Below, in pieces: positions 8,695-17,840 of a stretch of DNA of 64,000 nt. Source of the stretch: Armatimonadota bacterium (GTDB lineage: Bacteria; Sysuimicrobiota; Sysuimicrobiia; Sysuimicrobiales; Sysuimicrobiaceae); contig JAVKGX010000004.1 of the NCBI GenBank assembly GCA_031432545.1, positions 1 through 64,000 of the forward strand, in the 5' to 3' direction. Position numbers and translations under genes: made by a program. The notes under the pieces are model-generated. The model worked only from the letters and a program-made list of their open reading frames with translations. It ran no database searches and was not told the DNA's origin. Positions within the stretch are counted from its first letter, which is position 1. Every line of letters starts with the position of its first letter.

Positions 8695-9297
8695 TCACTG
8701 CGCGCGGTCACCGATGCGGAGTTCGCTGCCCTCGATCAGCCGCCGGATGTTCGACCGATGGCGGTACAGGGCCAACGCCGCGGCGATTGCGCCGAAGACG
8801 ACGTAGGGCACCGGTTTCCGCAGCACCAGCATCGCAACCGGCACGGACAGCATCGCGAGTATTGAACCGACCGACGCGAAGCGCGTGACGGCGACCGCCG
8901 CCACCCAGACGGCCACGGCCACCGCCCCCACACCGGCCGACAGCGCCAGCACGACGCCGAAACTCGTCGCGATCCCTTTGCCCCCGGCAAAGCGCAGGAA
9001 GACCGACCAGTTGTGGCCTACGATCGCGGCGAGCCCGGCGGCCACGGCCCACCCGGCGTCGAGGTCGGCACGCTGCGCGACCCACACAGGAACGGCCCCC
9101 TTGAGCCCGTCCGCCACCAGCACCAACGCCCCCAGCAGCGGCCCCGCCACCCGGTACACGTTCACCGTCCCAATGTTGCCGCTGCCGTGCTGGCGGATGT
9201 CGACGCCGAGGAAGGCCCGCACCGCCACCAGCCCAGTCGGAAGCGAGCCACAGACGTAACCGAGAGCGACGGCCAGGACGCCGACCATCGGGGCCAC
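8695..9297 (-). CDS. plsY: Glycerol-3-phosphate acyltransferase PlsY
   Basis: Integral membrane enzyme of 200 residues that transfers the acyl group of acyl-phosphate to glycerol-3-phosphate, the first step of phospholipid synthesis in PlsX/PlsY bacteria. All three family motifs are visible: GSLPTG with GSGNIG, then VGHNWSVFLRFAGGKG, then RHRSNIRRL near the C-terminus. Several hydrophobic spans alternate with these loops. The GTG start at 9297 is set by GAGGAA, which overlaps the der stop codon. It follows der with a gap of 7 bases. Confidence 0.93.
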   Translation of the reverse strand: MAPMVGVLAVALGYVCGSLPTGLVAVRAFLGVDIRQHGSGNIGTVNVYRVAGPLLGALVLVADGLKGAVPVWVAQRADLDAGWAVAAGLAAIVGHNWSVFLRFAGGKGIATSFGVVLALSAGVGAVAVAVWVAAVAVTRFASVGSILAMLSVPVAMLVLRKPVPYVVFGAIAAALALYRHRSNIRRLIEGSELRIGDRAQ

Positions 9298-9304
9298 CGA
9301 TTCC

Positions 9305-10645
9305 TCAGGCTCTGGAACCCGCCCTGCGAGCGCGCACGAACAGGCGCAGCGGCGTTCCCTCGAAGTCGAACGCCTGCCGCAGCCTGCCCTCCAAGTAACG
9401 CACGTACGCCGGGTCTGCGATCTCGGGGTGGTTGACGAACAGGACCATCGTCGGCGGGCGCGGCGCCACCTGCGTCGCGTAGTAGATCTTCAACCGCCTC
9501 CCGCGGCGGTCGGCCGGCGGCGCCACGGCGGCTTCTGCTTCCTCGATCGCCCGGTTCAACGGCCCGGTGGCGATCCGGCGGGCATGCGCGGCGTCCGCGC
9601 GCTCGACGGCGTCGAGGATCCTTGCGACGTTGCGTCCGGTTTTGGCGGACACGAAGACCACCGGAGCGAACCGGACGTGCCTCAGCTCGTGGTGCAGCCG
9701 CCTGGCATGTTCGGCCGCGTCGGCCCCGCGCATGAGGTCCCACTTGTTCGCGGCGATGACCATCGCCCGACCGGCTTCCGCCGCGTAGCGCGCGATCTGT
9801 TGATCCTGGTCTGTCACCCGCTGCGAAGCGTCGACGACCAGCACCACGACGTTGGCCCCGGCGATGGCCCGGCGGGCGCGGCTCACGCCGTAGACCTCCA
9901 CCCGCTCGTGCACGCGGGACCTCCGCCGCATCCCGGCCGTGTCCACCAGGACGAACGTCCGTCCCCCCCGGCGGAGCACGGTGTCGACCGCGTCGCGCGT
10001 GGTGCCCGGACGGTCGTCGACGATCACCCTCTCCGTGCCCACCAGCGCGTTGACGAGCGACGACTTCCCCACATTGGGACGGCCGACGAACGCAACCCGT
10101 ACCGCTTCCTCCGTGTCGGCCGCCTCCCCCGGAGCGGCCTGGCCGTCGGGAAGCCGCCGCACCACCTCGTCCAGCAGTTCCGCCACCCCGATCCCGTGGT
10201 GGGCGGATACCGCGATCGGCTCGCCCAGCCCCAGCCGATGGAACTCAGCCGCCGCCTCGGCCAGGCGGGGGTTGTCGGCCTTGTTGGCGACCAGCAGCAC
10301 GGGCACGCGTGCCCGGCGCAGGACTTGCGCCACCTCGGCGTCGTCCGGCACCATGCCGGTCTGGACGTCGGTGACGAGGAGGACGACGTCGGCTTCGCGC
10401 ACCGCGATCTCAGCCTGGCGCCGCACCTGCTCGACGATCGGGTCCTGCGCGTCGACCACGATGCCGCCGGTGTCCGTCACGACGAACCGACGGCCGTCCC
10501 AGTCCGCCTCCGCGTAGAGGCGGTCGCGGGTGATCCCCGGGGTGTCCTCCACGATCGCTAGGCGGCGGCCGACGATGCGGTTGAACAGGGCCGACTTCCC
10601 CACGTTCGGCCGGCCTACGATCGCGACCACGGGCAGCGGACGCAT
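9305..10645 (-). CDS. der: Ribosome biogenesis GTPase Der
   Basis: Protein of 446 residues, the usual length of Der/EngA, essential for 50S subunit maturation. Two tandem GTPase domains are visible: the first begins VAIVGRPNVGKSALFNRI with NKAD further on, the second VAFVGRPNVGKSSLVNAL (from about residue 185) with ANKWD. A C-terminal KH-like domain (about 350-440) follows. The tail is short and Arg-rich, as is common. It lies between ispH and plsY, an order seen in Firmicutes. Confidence 0.97.
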   Translation of the reverse strand: MRPLPVVAIVGRPNVGKSALFNRIVGRRLAIVEDTPGITRDRLYAEADWDGRRFVVTDTGGIVVDAQDPIVEQVRRQAEIAVREADVVLLVTDVQTGMVPDDAEVAQVLRRARVPVLLVANKADNPRLAEAAAEFHRLGLGEPIAVSAHHGIGVAELLDEVVRRLPDGQAAPGEAADTEEAVRVAFVGRPNVGKSSLVNALVGTERVIVDDRPGTTRDAVDTVLRRGGRTFVLVDTAGMRRRSRVHERVEVYGVSRARRAIAGANVVVLVVDASQRVTDQDQQIARYAAEAGRAMVIAANKWDLMRGADAAEHARRLHHELRHVRFAPVVFVSAKTGRNVARILDAVERADAAHARRIATGPLNRAIEEAEAAVAPPADRRGRRLKIYYATQVAPRPPTMVLFVNHPEIADPAYVRYLEGRLRQAFDFEGTPLRLFVRARRAGSRA

Positions 10646-10687
10646 GGCATCGCAACCAGGCGGATGCGAGACGGCGAATCGAGAGCG

Positions 10688-11539
10688 TCACGCGCCCAAC
10701 GAGAGGCGGATTTCGTCCAGCCGCAGCAGGACCTTCTCGATGATCCAGTCAGGCGTGGACGCGCCGGACATGACGCCCACGGTGCTGTCGGCAGCGAACC
10801 AGTCCGGACGGATCTCGTCGGGCGTTTCGATGTGGTACGTGGGCAGTGCACGGGCGCGTCCGATCTCCGCGAGCCTCGTGGTGTTCGCGCTGTGATGCCC
10901 GCCGACGACCAGCAGCACGTCCACCTCTTCGACCATCCGCTTGGCCTCCTCCTGCCGCACGGTGATCGCCGGACACAGTGTGTTGATGACCTTGGTTTCC
11001 TTCACCCGCAGGACGATCTCTCCGACGATGCGCCGGAAGTTTTCCATGGACTGTGTCGTCTGGGAGATCACGCCCACCCTGCCCCGCAGCCGCAGGGCCG
11101 ACGCCTCCTCCGGCGTGTGGACGATCGCCACGCGATCCCCCAGTTTCTCCTTGAGCGTCACCATCTCCGGATGCCCATGGTCTCCGATGGCGACCAGGAA
11201 GTACCCTTCCTCGACGAGGCGGTCAGCCAGCGCATGCGCCCGTGTCACCACAGGGCACGTGGCGTCGACGACCTCCATTCCCCGTTCGCGCACCGCGTCC
11301 AGCACCCGCTGCTCGACACCGTAGGCGGAAACAACGAACGCCTCGCCCGCGAGGTCGTCCACGGCTTCGGCCACACGCACACCCGCCTCCTGCAGGCGGC
11401 CGACCACCTGCGGGTTGTGGATCAGCGGCCCCCACGTGAACACCGGCCCGGAGTGAGCCTGTGCAGTCTGACGGGCCATCTCCACGGCACGCTTGACGCC
11501 CCCGCAGAATCCCATGTGCTTGGCGACGACGATCTTCAT
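10688..11539 (-). CDS. ispH: 4-hydroxy-3-methylbut-2-enyl diphosphate reductase IspH
   Basis: Protein of 283 residues, last enzyme of the MEP isoprenoid pathway, converting HMBPP to IPP and DMAPP with a [4Fe-4S] cluster. The three cluster cysteines are C12 (GFCGGV), C95 (ATCPVV) and C189 (TLCPAI); the proton-relay Glu is E125 (HPE). The ATG at 11539 gives the family N-terminus MKIVVAKHMGFCGG; an in-frame GTG 13 codons upstream lies next to a TATCCT -10-like sequence (11569-11574) and is less likely. The ribosome binding site is weak. The pathway also needs IspA, found in this window at 56447-57334. Confidence 0.96.
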   Translation of the reverse strand: MKIVVAKHMGFCGGVKRAVEMARQTAQAHSGPVFTWGPLIHNPQVVGRLQEAGVRVAEAVDDLAGEAFVVSAYGVEQRVLDAVRERGMEVVDATCPVVTRAHALADRLVEEGYFLVAIGDHGHPEMVTLKEKLGDRVAIVHTPEEASALRLRGRVGVISQTTQSMENFRRIVGEIVLRVKETKVINTLCPAITVRQEEAKRMVEEVDVLLVVGGHHSANTTRLAEIGRARALPTYHIETPDEIRPDWFAADSTVGVMSGASTPDWIIEKVLLRLDEIRLSLGA

Positions 11540-11590
11540 GAGCAACCCAACGACGCCGGCTCCACCCAAGGATAGCACACCGTCGGCCGG

Positions 11591-12223
11591 CTACCCCTTG
11601 GTGCTCGCCGCCTTCTCGTGCACCGGTGGTTCGACGCCCAGCAACTCGGCGATGGCCCGCATGATGCGGTCGCTCACCTCCCGGATCGCATCTTCCTGTG
11701 GGATGTCGTCGAGGTGGATCGGTGGTCCGATGCGCACGCGAATCCTGCGCAGTCTCGGCATTCTTGCGCCCTTGGGCAGCACGTCCAGCGTCCCGAGGAT
11801 GCCGACCGGCAGGATCGGTACGCGCGCCCGCAGCGCCAGGAAGGCTGCCCCGGGTTCGGCCGGCAGGAGGTAGCCGCGCGGATTGCGCGTGCCCTCCGGG
11901 AACATCCCGAGCACTCCGCCGCGACGGACGATCTCCAACGCGGCCCGGATCGCCGCCCGGTCGGGCTCGCCGCGGCGCACCGGAAACGTCCCAACGGCCC
12001 GCATCCAGCTCCGCAGCACCGGGATGCGGAACAGTTCCTCTTTGGCCATGAAGTGCACCTTGTTGCGCAGCGCACAGCCCAAGACCGGAGGGTCGAAAGC
12101 GCTCCAGTGGTTGGACACGACGATGAACGGACCGCGTCGGGGTTCGTGCTCGCGGCCGGTCACCCGCATGCCGAACAGCGCGCGTAGGATGAGCGTAAAG
12201 AAGAACTTGCTGATCCAGTACAT
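11591..12223 (-). CDS. plsC: 1-acyl-sn-glycerol-3-phosphate acyltransferase PlsC
   Basis: Protein of 210 residues that acylates lysophosphatidic acid to phosphatidic acid at the membrane. The HX4D motif is NHWSAFD (H39, D44) and the EGTR motif is FPEGTRNPRG (about 109-118). A hydrophobic N-terminal helix (YWISKFFFTLILRALFG) fits membrane association. ATG 12223 starts the homology, although the frame is open further upstream. It lies 38 bases after cmk; cmk-plsC-ispH order is conserved in many Firmicutes. Confidence 0.93.
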   Translation of the reverse strand: MYWISKFFFTLILRALFGMRVTGREHEPRRGPFIVVSNHWSAFDPPVLGCALRNKVHFMAKEELFRIPVLRSWMRAVGTFPVRRGEPDRAAIRAALEIVRRGGVLGMFPEGTRNPRGYLLPAEPGAAFLALRARVPILPVGILGTLDVLPKGARMPRLRRIRVRIGPPIHLDDIPQEDAIREVSDRIMRAIAELLGVEPPVHEKAASTKG

Positions 12224-12261
12224 ACCCGTCCGTCGCGACCGACTCTTCGATAGGCAGGGGC

Positions 12262-12933
12262 CTACCGGCTGTTTCGCGCCAGCCCCAGGATCTCCTCGAT
12301 GACCTGCTCGGGCGTCTTGCCGGTGGTGTCGATGCGGTGGGCGTCGGGCGCCCGTCGCAGCGGCGCCACCTCGCGGGCCGTGGCGACCTCGTCGTCCCGG
12401 CGCAGGATCTCCTTGACCTCGTCGAGCGGGACGTCCTCGCCCCGGTCGCGCAGCTCCTCCCAGCGTCGGCGCGCGCGTTCGTCTAGGGAAGCGTCGAGGT
12501 AGATCTTCAGGTCGGCGTGGGGGAGCACGACCGTCCCGATGTCCCGCCCCTCCATGACCAACCCACCGGACAGGGCCAACTGCCGCTGCCGCTCCGTCAG
12601 CACCGACCGCACGCCGGGGTTGGAGGCCACGGCAGACACCGCCGCGTTCACCTCCAGCGAACGGATGGCCGCCGTCACGTCCTCCCCGTCGCACATCACC
12701 CGCATCCCCCCCTCGGCGGGTTCCAGCCGGATCTGCGTGTGGCGCGCGAGCTCGGCCACCGCGTGCCGATCGTGCAGGTCGACGCCGGTCTGCAGCGCCT
12801 TCCATGCGATCGCCCGGTACATCGCCCCGGTGTCGACGTAGCGGTATCCGAGCCTCTGCGCCAGCAGGCGCGCGATCGTTCCCTTGCCGGCGCCCATCGG
12901 ACCGTCGATCGCGATCGTCATCGGGCGCCTCAT
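12262..12933 (-). CDS. cmk: Cytidylate kinase
   Basis: Protein of 223 residues that phosphorylates CMP and dCMP. The P-loop is DGPMGAGKGTIA; the VDTGAMYRA segment (CMP binding) and EGRDIGTVV are characteristic of Cmk. LID residues follow in the RARRRWEEL region. The ATG at 12933 overlaps the stop of the upstream ABC ATPase gene as ATGA, which suggests translational coupling and fixes the start. Full length. Confidence 0.96.
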   Translation of the reverse strand: MRRPMTIAIDGPMGAGKGTIARLLAQRLGYRYVDTGAMYRAIAWKALQTGVDLHDRHAVAELARHTQIRLEPAEGGMRVMCDGEDVTAAIRSLEVNAAVSAVASNPGVRSVLTERQRQLALSGGLVMEGRDIGTVVLPHADLKIYLDASLDERARRRWEELRDRGEDVPLDEVKEILRRDDEVATAREVAPLRRAPDAHRIDTTGKTPEQVIEEILGLARNSR

Positions 12934-13766
12934 GGCTGCCCCTCCAACGACGGCAACACGACCGGCCCGCCGGTCTGGGGATGGGACGCCACCAGGGCCT
13001 CCGCGCCGTAGACCTTCCTGACGAGCCCCGGGGTCAAGACCTCGGCGGACGGTCCGTGCGCGACCACCCGCCCATCGCTCAACAGGGCGATCTGGTCACA
13101 GAACAGTGCCGCGAGGTTCAGCTCGTGCATCGCCGCGATCGTCGTGATGCCCTCGCCGCACAGCGAGCGCAGGAGGCGCATCGCCTGGACCTGGTGCGCG
13201 ATGTCCAGGTGTGCGGTCGGCTCGTCGAGGACCAGCACCCGTGCACCCTGGGCCAGGGCGCGGCTCAAGAGCACGCGCTGCCGTTCGCCGCCGCTGGTCT
13301 GGTGGAAGGGCCGGCGGGCGAGGTGCGCGGTCCCGGTGCGCTCCATCGCACGAAAGGCCGCCTGACGGTCCGCCGCGGACCAAGCCATCCCTCCGGCGTG
13401 GGCATACCGGCCCATGGTCACTACCTCGAGGCAGGTGAACCCCACCGGCGACGCCGGGTCCTGCGGGAGGTAGGCCAGCAGCCGCGCCCGATCCCTCGGT
13501 CCCAGATCGCCGATCGCCCAGCCGCCCACGCGCACCCCACCTCCCCACGGCCTGAGCAACCCCGCCACGCAGCGAAGCAGCGTCGTCTTGCCGGCGCCGT
13601 TCGGCCCGCACACTGCGGCCAGTACGCCGTGCCCGATGGACACCGAGACGCCCCGCAGCACGTCGACGTCCCCATAGCCGGCGCGAAGGTCGTGGACTTC
13701 CACCGCCGACAGATGCCGTCCCCGTGCGGACGGGCCATCTTGGCGCGCACTCACGGGCGCCGTCAC
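12930..13766 (-). CDS. ABC transporter ATP-binding protein (FecE/BtuD type, iron-siderophore/B12)
   Basis: ATPase of about 278 residues. Walker A is CGPNGAGKTTLL, the signature is TSGGERQRV, Walker B is VLVLDEPTAHLD, and the H-loop lies in AAMHELNLA. The short form with a LAYLPQ segment is typical of the iron-siderophore, haem and cobalamin importer family. The GTG at 13766 overlaps the stop of the binding-protein gene (GTGA); a second in-frame GTG at 13754 is possible. A matching FecCD/BtuC permease gene is missing between or beside the two genes, so the transporter must get its permease from elsewhere. B12 would suit the mutase in this window, but iron complexes are equally possible. Confidence 0.85.
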   Translation of the reverse strand: MTAPVSARQDGPSARGRHLSAVEVHDLRAGYGDVDVLRGVSVSIGHGVLAAVCGPNGAGKTTLLRCVAGLLRPWGGGVRVGGWAIGDLGPRDRARLLAYLPQDPASPVGFTCLEVVTMGRYAHAGGMAWSAADRQAAFRAMERTGTAHLARRPFHQTSGGERQRVLLSRALAQGARVLVLDEPTAHLDIAHQVQAMRLLRSLCGEGITTIAAMHELNLAALFCDQIALLSDGRVVAHGPSAEVLTPGLVRKVYGAEALVASHPQTGGPVVLPSLEGQP

Positions 13767-14656
13767 CGGAACCGGTCGGCGTGGAGCCGGCTTGCGATCT
13801 GCTCCAGGCCCAACACCAGTCGGGGGCCGGGCCGCGACACCCACGCGGGTGTCAATGCGTAGACCCGTCGGTTCCGCACCGCTGCGATCCGCCCCCACCC
13901 CTCCCGCCCCAGAATCCGCTGCGCGCTCGTACCCATCGACAGGATCACCTCGGGGTCGCGGGCAACGATCTGCTCCTCGGAGACCTGCGGCCACCCGACG
14001 AGGTCACCGAAGACGTTGGCGCCTCTCGCCAGCCGCAACAGGTCGTCCACGAAGGTATCGCGTCCGGCGGTCATGAACGGCTGATCCCACACCTCCACGA
14101 ACACGCGCGGTCTGGGCAGGCCGGCAACCGCCTGCACGACGCGCGCCTCGCGCCCCCGCATGCCCTCGACGACGGCCATGGCCGCACCGGCACGCCCCGT
14201 GACCGCGCCCAGGGTCAGGATCGCCTGGTACGTCTGCCGCAGCGTTCGGGGGTCGATCGCCATCACACGGTGTCCCAGCGCCCGGAGCCGCTCCAGCGCC
14301 GGACGCTGCAGGCCGGCCACACCCACGACCAGATCCGGGCGGAGGGAGGCGATCCGTTCGTAATCCAGGTGCACACCGCCCACGCGCGGTTTGTGCCGCA
14401 CATCTGGAGGATGGTCGTCCGCCGAAGACACCCCCACGACCTGTGAGGACGCACCGATCGCAAACAGGATCTCGGTGACGCTCGGCGCGATCGAGACGAT
14501 CCGTCTCGGCGGCGCGGAAAACACGAGCCGCTGTCCGAGGGCGTCGGTGACGACCAGGGGAGATGCGCCGACCGCCGGTGCGGCCAGCGCCGCCCCAAGT
14601 GCCACCAGACAGCCCACGCAGCGCAGGCGACGCGCGCGCCGTCGCACGGACCGCAC
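13763..14656 (-). CDS. Cobalamin/iron-complex substrate-binding protein (BtuF/FecB-like)
   Basis: Secreted protein of about 297 residues. A basic N-terminus followed by LVALGAALAAPAVGA is a Sec signal peptide; there is no lipobox Cys. The mature part has the class III binding-protein pattern: RRIVSIAPSVTEILFAIG, DLVVGV, then VFVEVWDQPFMTAG and FGDLVGWPQVSEEQIVARDPEVI. GTG 14656 follows GGGAG by 7 bases. It lies 11 bases after dacA and overlaps the ATPase gene, so all three are probably co-transcribed. Ligand specificity (B12, haem or siderophore) cannot be read from the sequence. Confidence 0.85.
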   Translation of the reverse strand: MRSVRRRARRLRCVGCLVALGAALAAPAVGASPLVVTDALGQRLVFSAPPRRIVSIAPSVTEILFAIGASSQVVGVSSADDHPPDVRHKPRVGGVHLDYERIASLRPDLVVGVAGLQRPALERLRALGHRVMAIDPRTLRQTYQAILTLGAVTGRAGAAMAVVEGMRGREARVVQAVAGLPRPRVFVEVWDQPFMTAGRDTFVDDLLRLARGANVFGDLVGWPQVSEEQIVARDPEVILSMGTSAQRILGREGWGRIAAVRNRRVYALTPAWVSRPGPRLVLGLEQIASRLHADRFR

Positions 14657-14667
14657 GCCGCGTCTCC

Positions 14668-15816
14668 CTACCGCCCCAACAACCCCAGCAGCCACCGCCA
14701 CATCATGACGAACACCGAAGGCCTGCCGAGGGTTTCCGCGGCAACGAGGTCGACCGATCCGATCCGCCTGCCGTCGGCCAGGAACTCCACGTACCCCACG
14801 GTTTGCCCCGCGTCGATCGGCGCGCGCAGGTCCGCGCGGAAGACGACGTGCGTGCGCACTTGCGCGTCGCGATGGATGGACCGAACGACGTCGGACGCCG
14901 CCGCCCCGCGGACAACTGAGCCGAACCGGTCCACGCGGTGCTCGCCGAAGACCTGGCCCCGCGAGGCGAGCCGCCGCAACGCGAAGCCCCCGAACCCGTG
15001 GTCGAGGAGCCGCGCGGTGTCGCGGTACATGTGCGGCGCGTTGAGCACGACGGCGATGAGGCGCCTGCCTTCCCGCGAGGCCGAGCCGACCAGGCACGGG
15101 CCCGAGGGCCCCACCCACCCCGTCTTGACGCCGTCCGCGCCCGCGTACTGCCGGAGGAGGCGGTTGCTGTTGACGATGCGCTGGGCCCCGGCGGATCCCA
15201 CGTACTCGTACACCTCGGACCGCACGATGCGGACGAAAAGCTCGTGACGCATCGCCTCCCGTGCGAACAGCGCCAGGTCGTACGCCGAGCTACGGTGCGC
15301 GGGATCGTGCAGCCCGTGCGGATTGACGAAGTGCGTGGCGCGCGCACCCAGCTGGCGGGCGCGCAGGTTCATCCGCGCGACGAACGCCTCCACCGATCCG
15401 GCCACAGCTTCCGCCAGCGCCACCGCCGCGTCGTTGGCGGACTTCATCAGCATTGCGTGCAGCAGCTCTGCGACCCGGCGTCGCTCCCCAACCTCCAGCC
15501 CGATCGTCGCCCCTGAGCGCTCCACGCTTGCGCGGACGCCCACGACGACCTCGGCGTCGGGCGCAAGCGACTCCAGGACTAAGATCGCGGTCATGATCTT
15601 CGTGGTGCTGGCCGGAGGAAGCGCCAGGTGCGGGTTGTGCGCCGCCAGCACCTGTCCGGTCGCTTCCTCCATCAACAGGTAGGCGGCCGCCTCGATCCTC
15701 GGAGCGGGCGCAGCCTCGGATGGGCGCGCGGTCGCCGAGACCATGCAGCTCACGAGCGCCCACGCGCCGGCGGCGAACGCGCGCACCCCCCACGCGGTCA
15801 CCTCTCGTCCGCCCAT
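14668..15816 (-). CDS. dacA: D-alanyl-D-alanine carboxypeptidase (S11, DacA/DacF type)
   Basis: Penicillin-binding protein of about 382 residues that trims the terminal D-Ala of peptidoglycan pentapeptides. A signal peptide covers roughly residues 1-36. Catalytic motifs: S70-T-T-K73 (PASTTKIM), S126-A-N (KSANDAAVA) and K231-T-G (GVKTGWVG). The C-terminus ends in an amphipathic or hydrophobic anchor (FVMMWRWLLGLLG), as in membrane-tethered S11 enzymes. Start ATG 15816 overlaps the scpB stop as TGATG; a GTG directly before it (15819) is the alternative. scpA-scpB-dacA order is typical of Firmicutes. Confidence 0.94.
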   Translation of the reverse strand: MGGREVTAWGVRAFAAGAWALVSCMVSATARPSEAAPAPRIEAAAYLLMEEATGQVLAAHNPHLALPPASTTKIMTAILVLESLAPDAEVVVGVRASVERSGATIGLEVGERRRVAELLHAMLMKSANDAAVALAEAVAGSVEAFVARMNLRARQLGARATHFVNPHGLHDPAHRSSAYDLALFAREAMRHELFVRIVRSEVYEYVGSAGAQRIVNSNRLLRQYAGADGVKTGWVGPSGPCLVGSASREGRRLIAVVLNAPHMYRDTARLLDHGFGGFALRRLASRGQVFGEHRVDRFGSVVRGAAASDVVRSIHRDAQVRTHVVFRADLRAPIDAGQTVGYVEFLADGRRIGSVDLVAAETLGRPSVFVMMWRWLLGLLGR

Positions 15817-16415
15817 CACCCGGAGCGCATCGCTTCCGACGGATCGCCGAGCATCTCCTTCAGGTGTTGCTCGCTGCCCACGGGTGGCAGGTCGCTCAAT
15901 GCCCGCAGCCCGAAGTGGCGCAAGAACAGTTCGGTGGTTCCGTACAGGATGGGCGATCGGGGCCCCGGCCGTCGGCCAACCTCACGGATCAGGTTGCGAT
16001 CGGCGAGCTTGCGCAGGTGGTGGTCCGAGCGCGCGCCCCGCACCGCCTCGATCTCCGCCCGGGTGACCGGCTGCTTATACGCCACGATGGCAAGCGTCTC
16101 GAGCGTCGCCCGCGTCAGCGGCTCCGCCTGCGCCGCGACGAGGCGTCCGACGAAGTCCGCATACTCCGGTCGCGTGCAGAGTTGATAGCCGCCTGCGACC
16201 GCCTGGATCATCAGACCACGCCCTTCGTAGTCCCGCCGGAGCCTTGCGAGGAGGTCGGCCGTCTGCTCCGGCGTTCGCTCGATCGTCTCCGCCAGCCGCT
16301 CCAGAGAGACCGGCCCGCCGCCGACCAACAGCAGGCATTCCAACGCCGCCAGCAGCGTCCGCTCGTTCGGAGCGTCGCGTTCATGCACGGACCGCGCGTC
16401 CCAGTCGGCGCTCAT
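15816..16415 (-). CDS. scpB: Segregation and condensation protein B
   Basis: Protein of 199 residues, winged-helix kleisin partner of the SMC-ScpAB condensin. Family segments visible: LLAALECLLLVGGGPVSLE near the N-terminus, then LETLAIVAYKQPVTRAEIE, and near the C-terminus SPILYGTTELFLRHFGL. ATG 16415 overlaps the scpA stop as ATGA, which fixes the start. It acts with ScpA on the nucleoid. Confidence 0.95.
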   Translation of the reverse strand: MSADWDARSVHERDAPNERTLLAALECLLLVGGGPVSLERLAETIERTPEQTADLLARLRRDYEGRGLMIQAVAGGYQLCTRPEYADFVGRLVAAQAEPLTRATLETLAIVAYKQPVTRAEIEAVRGARSDHHLRKLADRNLIREVGRRPGPRSPILYGTTELFLRHFGLRALSDLPPVGSEQHLKEMLGDPSEAMRSG

Positions 16416-17176
16416 CTCCCGTCCTCTTTGTGGCGCCCCTCCCGCCCATCGTCGGGCGAACCCACTGGATACAGGAGGATCGGGGCGAGGGGGCCGTCCT
16501 GACGGACACCTACGCGGCGCCGCCGGATGAGTTCCAGCAGGGCGAGGAACGTCACGATCACGACGATCCTCGGCGTGCCCTGCCCGAACAGACCGTCGAA
16601 CGCAAGCCCGTCGGCTGCCGACGCGAGCGCGCGCAGGATGCGTCGCATGCACTCGGCAACTGTTACCCCTTCGGCAGGGATCTCGGTCACGACGTCCCGG
16701 GACCGTTCGAGCACGCGCCGGAAGGCAGCGAACAGGTCAAAGACGGTCACGCCGACTAGGGGCAGATCGCCCGGCCGCACATCGGCCGCAGGACGCGTGA
16801 AGATAGCGCGTTGGACCGCCTCGAGCTCGGCGAGCGCCGCCGCAGCCTCCTTGAATGTCCGGTATTCCTCCATCTGAGCTTCGAGGCTGGCAGCCAGGTC
16901 ACCCTCTTCCTCGGGTTGGGGTACCGGTTCGGATTCCGGCTTGGGCGGCAGCAACAGCTTGCTCTTCATCTCGACCAGCTGCGCCGCGTGCCGCAGGAAC
17001 TCCGTCGCCTCGTCGAGGTCGATCCCGTCCCGGATCGCCTCCAGGTAGCCACGCACGATGTCGCCGACGGACACCTCGCGGAGATCCACCTCACCTTGGT
17101 GCGCGCGCTGCACGAGGTCTTCGATCGGCCCCGCGAAGCTCGGTAAGTGCACCACGTAAGCCGCTCGCCCGCCCAC
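16412..17176 (-). CDS. scpA: Segregation and condensation protein A
   Basis: Kleisin subunit of about 254 residues that bridges SMC heads. The N-terminus, AAYVVHLPSFAGPIEDLVQRA, matches ScpA, followed by DLREVSVGDIVRGYL and ATEFLRHAAQLVEMKSKLLL, the conserved helices that contact SMC. An acidic linker (PEEEGDLAASLE) separates the N- and C-terminal winged-helix regions. GTG 17176 has GAGG 8 bases upstream; a GTG at 17185 is in frame but lies right next to that GAG. Confidence 0.93.
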   Translation of the reverse strand: MGGRAAYVVHLPSFAGPIEDLVQRAHQGEVDLREVSVGDIVRGYLEAIRDGIDLDEATEFLRHAAQLVEMKSKLLLPPKPESEPVPQPEEEGDLAASLEAQMEEYRTFKEAAAALAELEAVQRAIFTRPAADVRPGDLPLVGVTVFDLFAAFRRVLERSRDVVTEIPAEGVTVAECMRRILRALASAADGLAFDGLFGQGTPRIVVIVTFLALLELIRRRRVGVRQDGPLAPILLYPVGSPDDGREGRHKEDGR

Positions 17177-17224
17177 TCGCTTCACCTCAAGCGACAGTTC
17201 GCCCTGCGCAACACGTGCCCTGCC

Positions 17225-17833
17225 TCACAGCGGCAGGCCCGTCCCCCAGCGGATCAGCCACAGGACCGGGGGCGTCAGGATGCGTCCCAAAGACCCTGTG
17301 AACAGCAGCACGACCAGGACCACGATCCCGATCGGCTGCAGGCGCGCGTACCAGACGGCATACGGACCCGGGAGCAGCGACGCCAGGATCCTCGATCCGT
17401 CCAGGGGCGGGATCGGCAGCAGGTTGAACACCGCCAGCACCGCGTTGATGCGGATCATCGCCGACCACAGGTCCACGGCCCATTCCGCCGGCGGGACGCT
17501 CCCCAGCCGGACGGGCAGCCCGAGCAGGGCCACGGCGGCGACGTTGGCGAGGGGGCCCGCGACAGCGACCAACAGAACGCCGCGCCTCCAGTCGGAGAAG
17601 TTGGCCGGCTGGATCTCCACGGGCCGTGCCCACCCGAAGCCCACCAAGAAGATCATCAGCGACCCGATGGGATCCAGGTGCGCCAGCGGATTCAACGTGA
17701 GCCTGCCCTGCTGTTGGGGCGTGGGATCGCCCAACCGCACCGCGGCGTAGGCGTGCGCGAACTCGTGGATCGTGGCCGCCACGATCAGGGCGACCGCGGT
17801 GTACGCAAGCGTCTCCGGACTGAGGCCGATCAC
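17225..17833 (-). CDS. Site-2 protease family (M50) membrane metalloprotease
   Basis: Integral membrane protein of 202 residues. The zinc motif HEFAH lies in the first hydrophobic segment (about residues 23-27) and the third ligand in NLLPIPPLDGSRI (about 134-146), the NPxPxxDG-like signature of short M50 proteases. About five hydrophobic spans are seen. There is no PDZ domain, so it belongs to the short YwhC/YdaF type rather than RseP. Substrate unknown. GTG 17833 follows AGGGG, which overlaps the lysA stop; it sits between lysA and scpA as in several Firmicutes. Confidence 0.9.
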   Translation of the reverse strand: MIGLSPETLAYTAVALIVAATIHEFAHAYAAVRLGDPTPQQQGRLTLNPLAHLDPIGSLMIFLVGFGWARPVEIQPANFSDWRRGVLLVAVAGPLANVAAVALLGLPVRLGSVPPAEWAVDLWSAMIRINAVLAVFNLLPIPPLDGSRILASLLPGPYAVWYARLQPIGIVVLVVLLFTGSLGRILTPPVLWLIRWGTGLPL

Positions 17834-17840
17834 GACGCCC

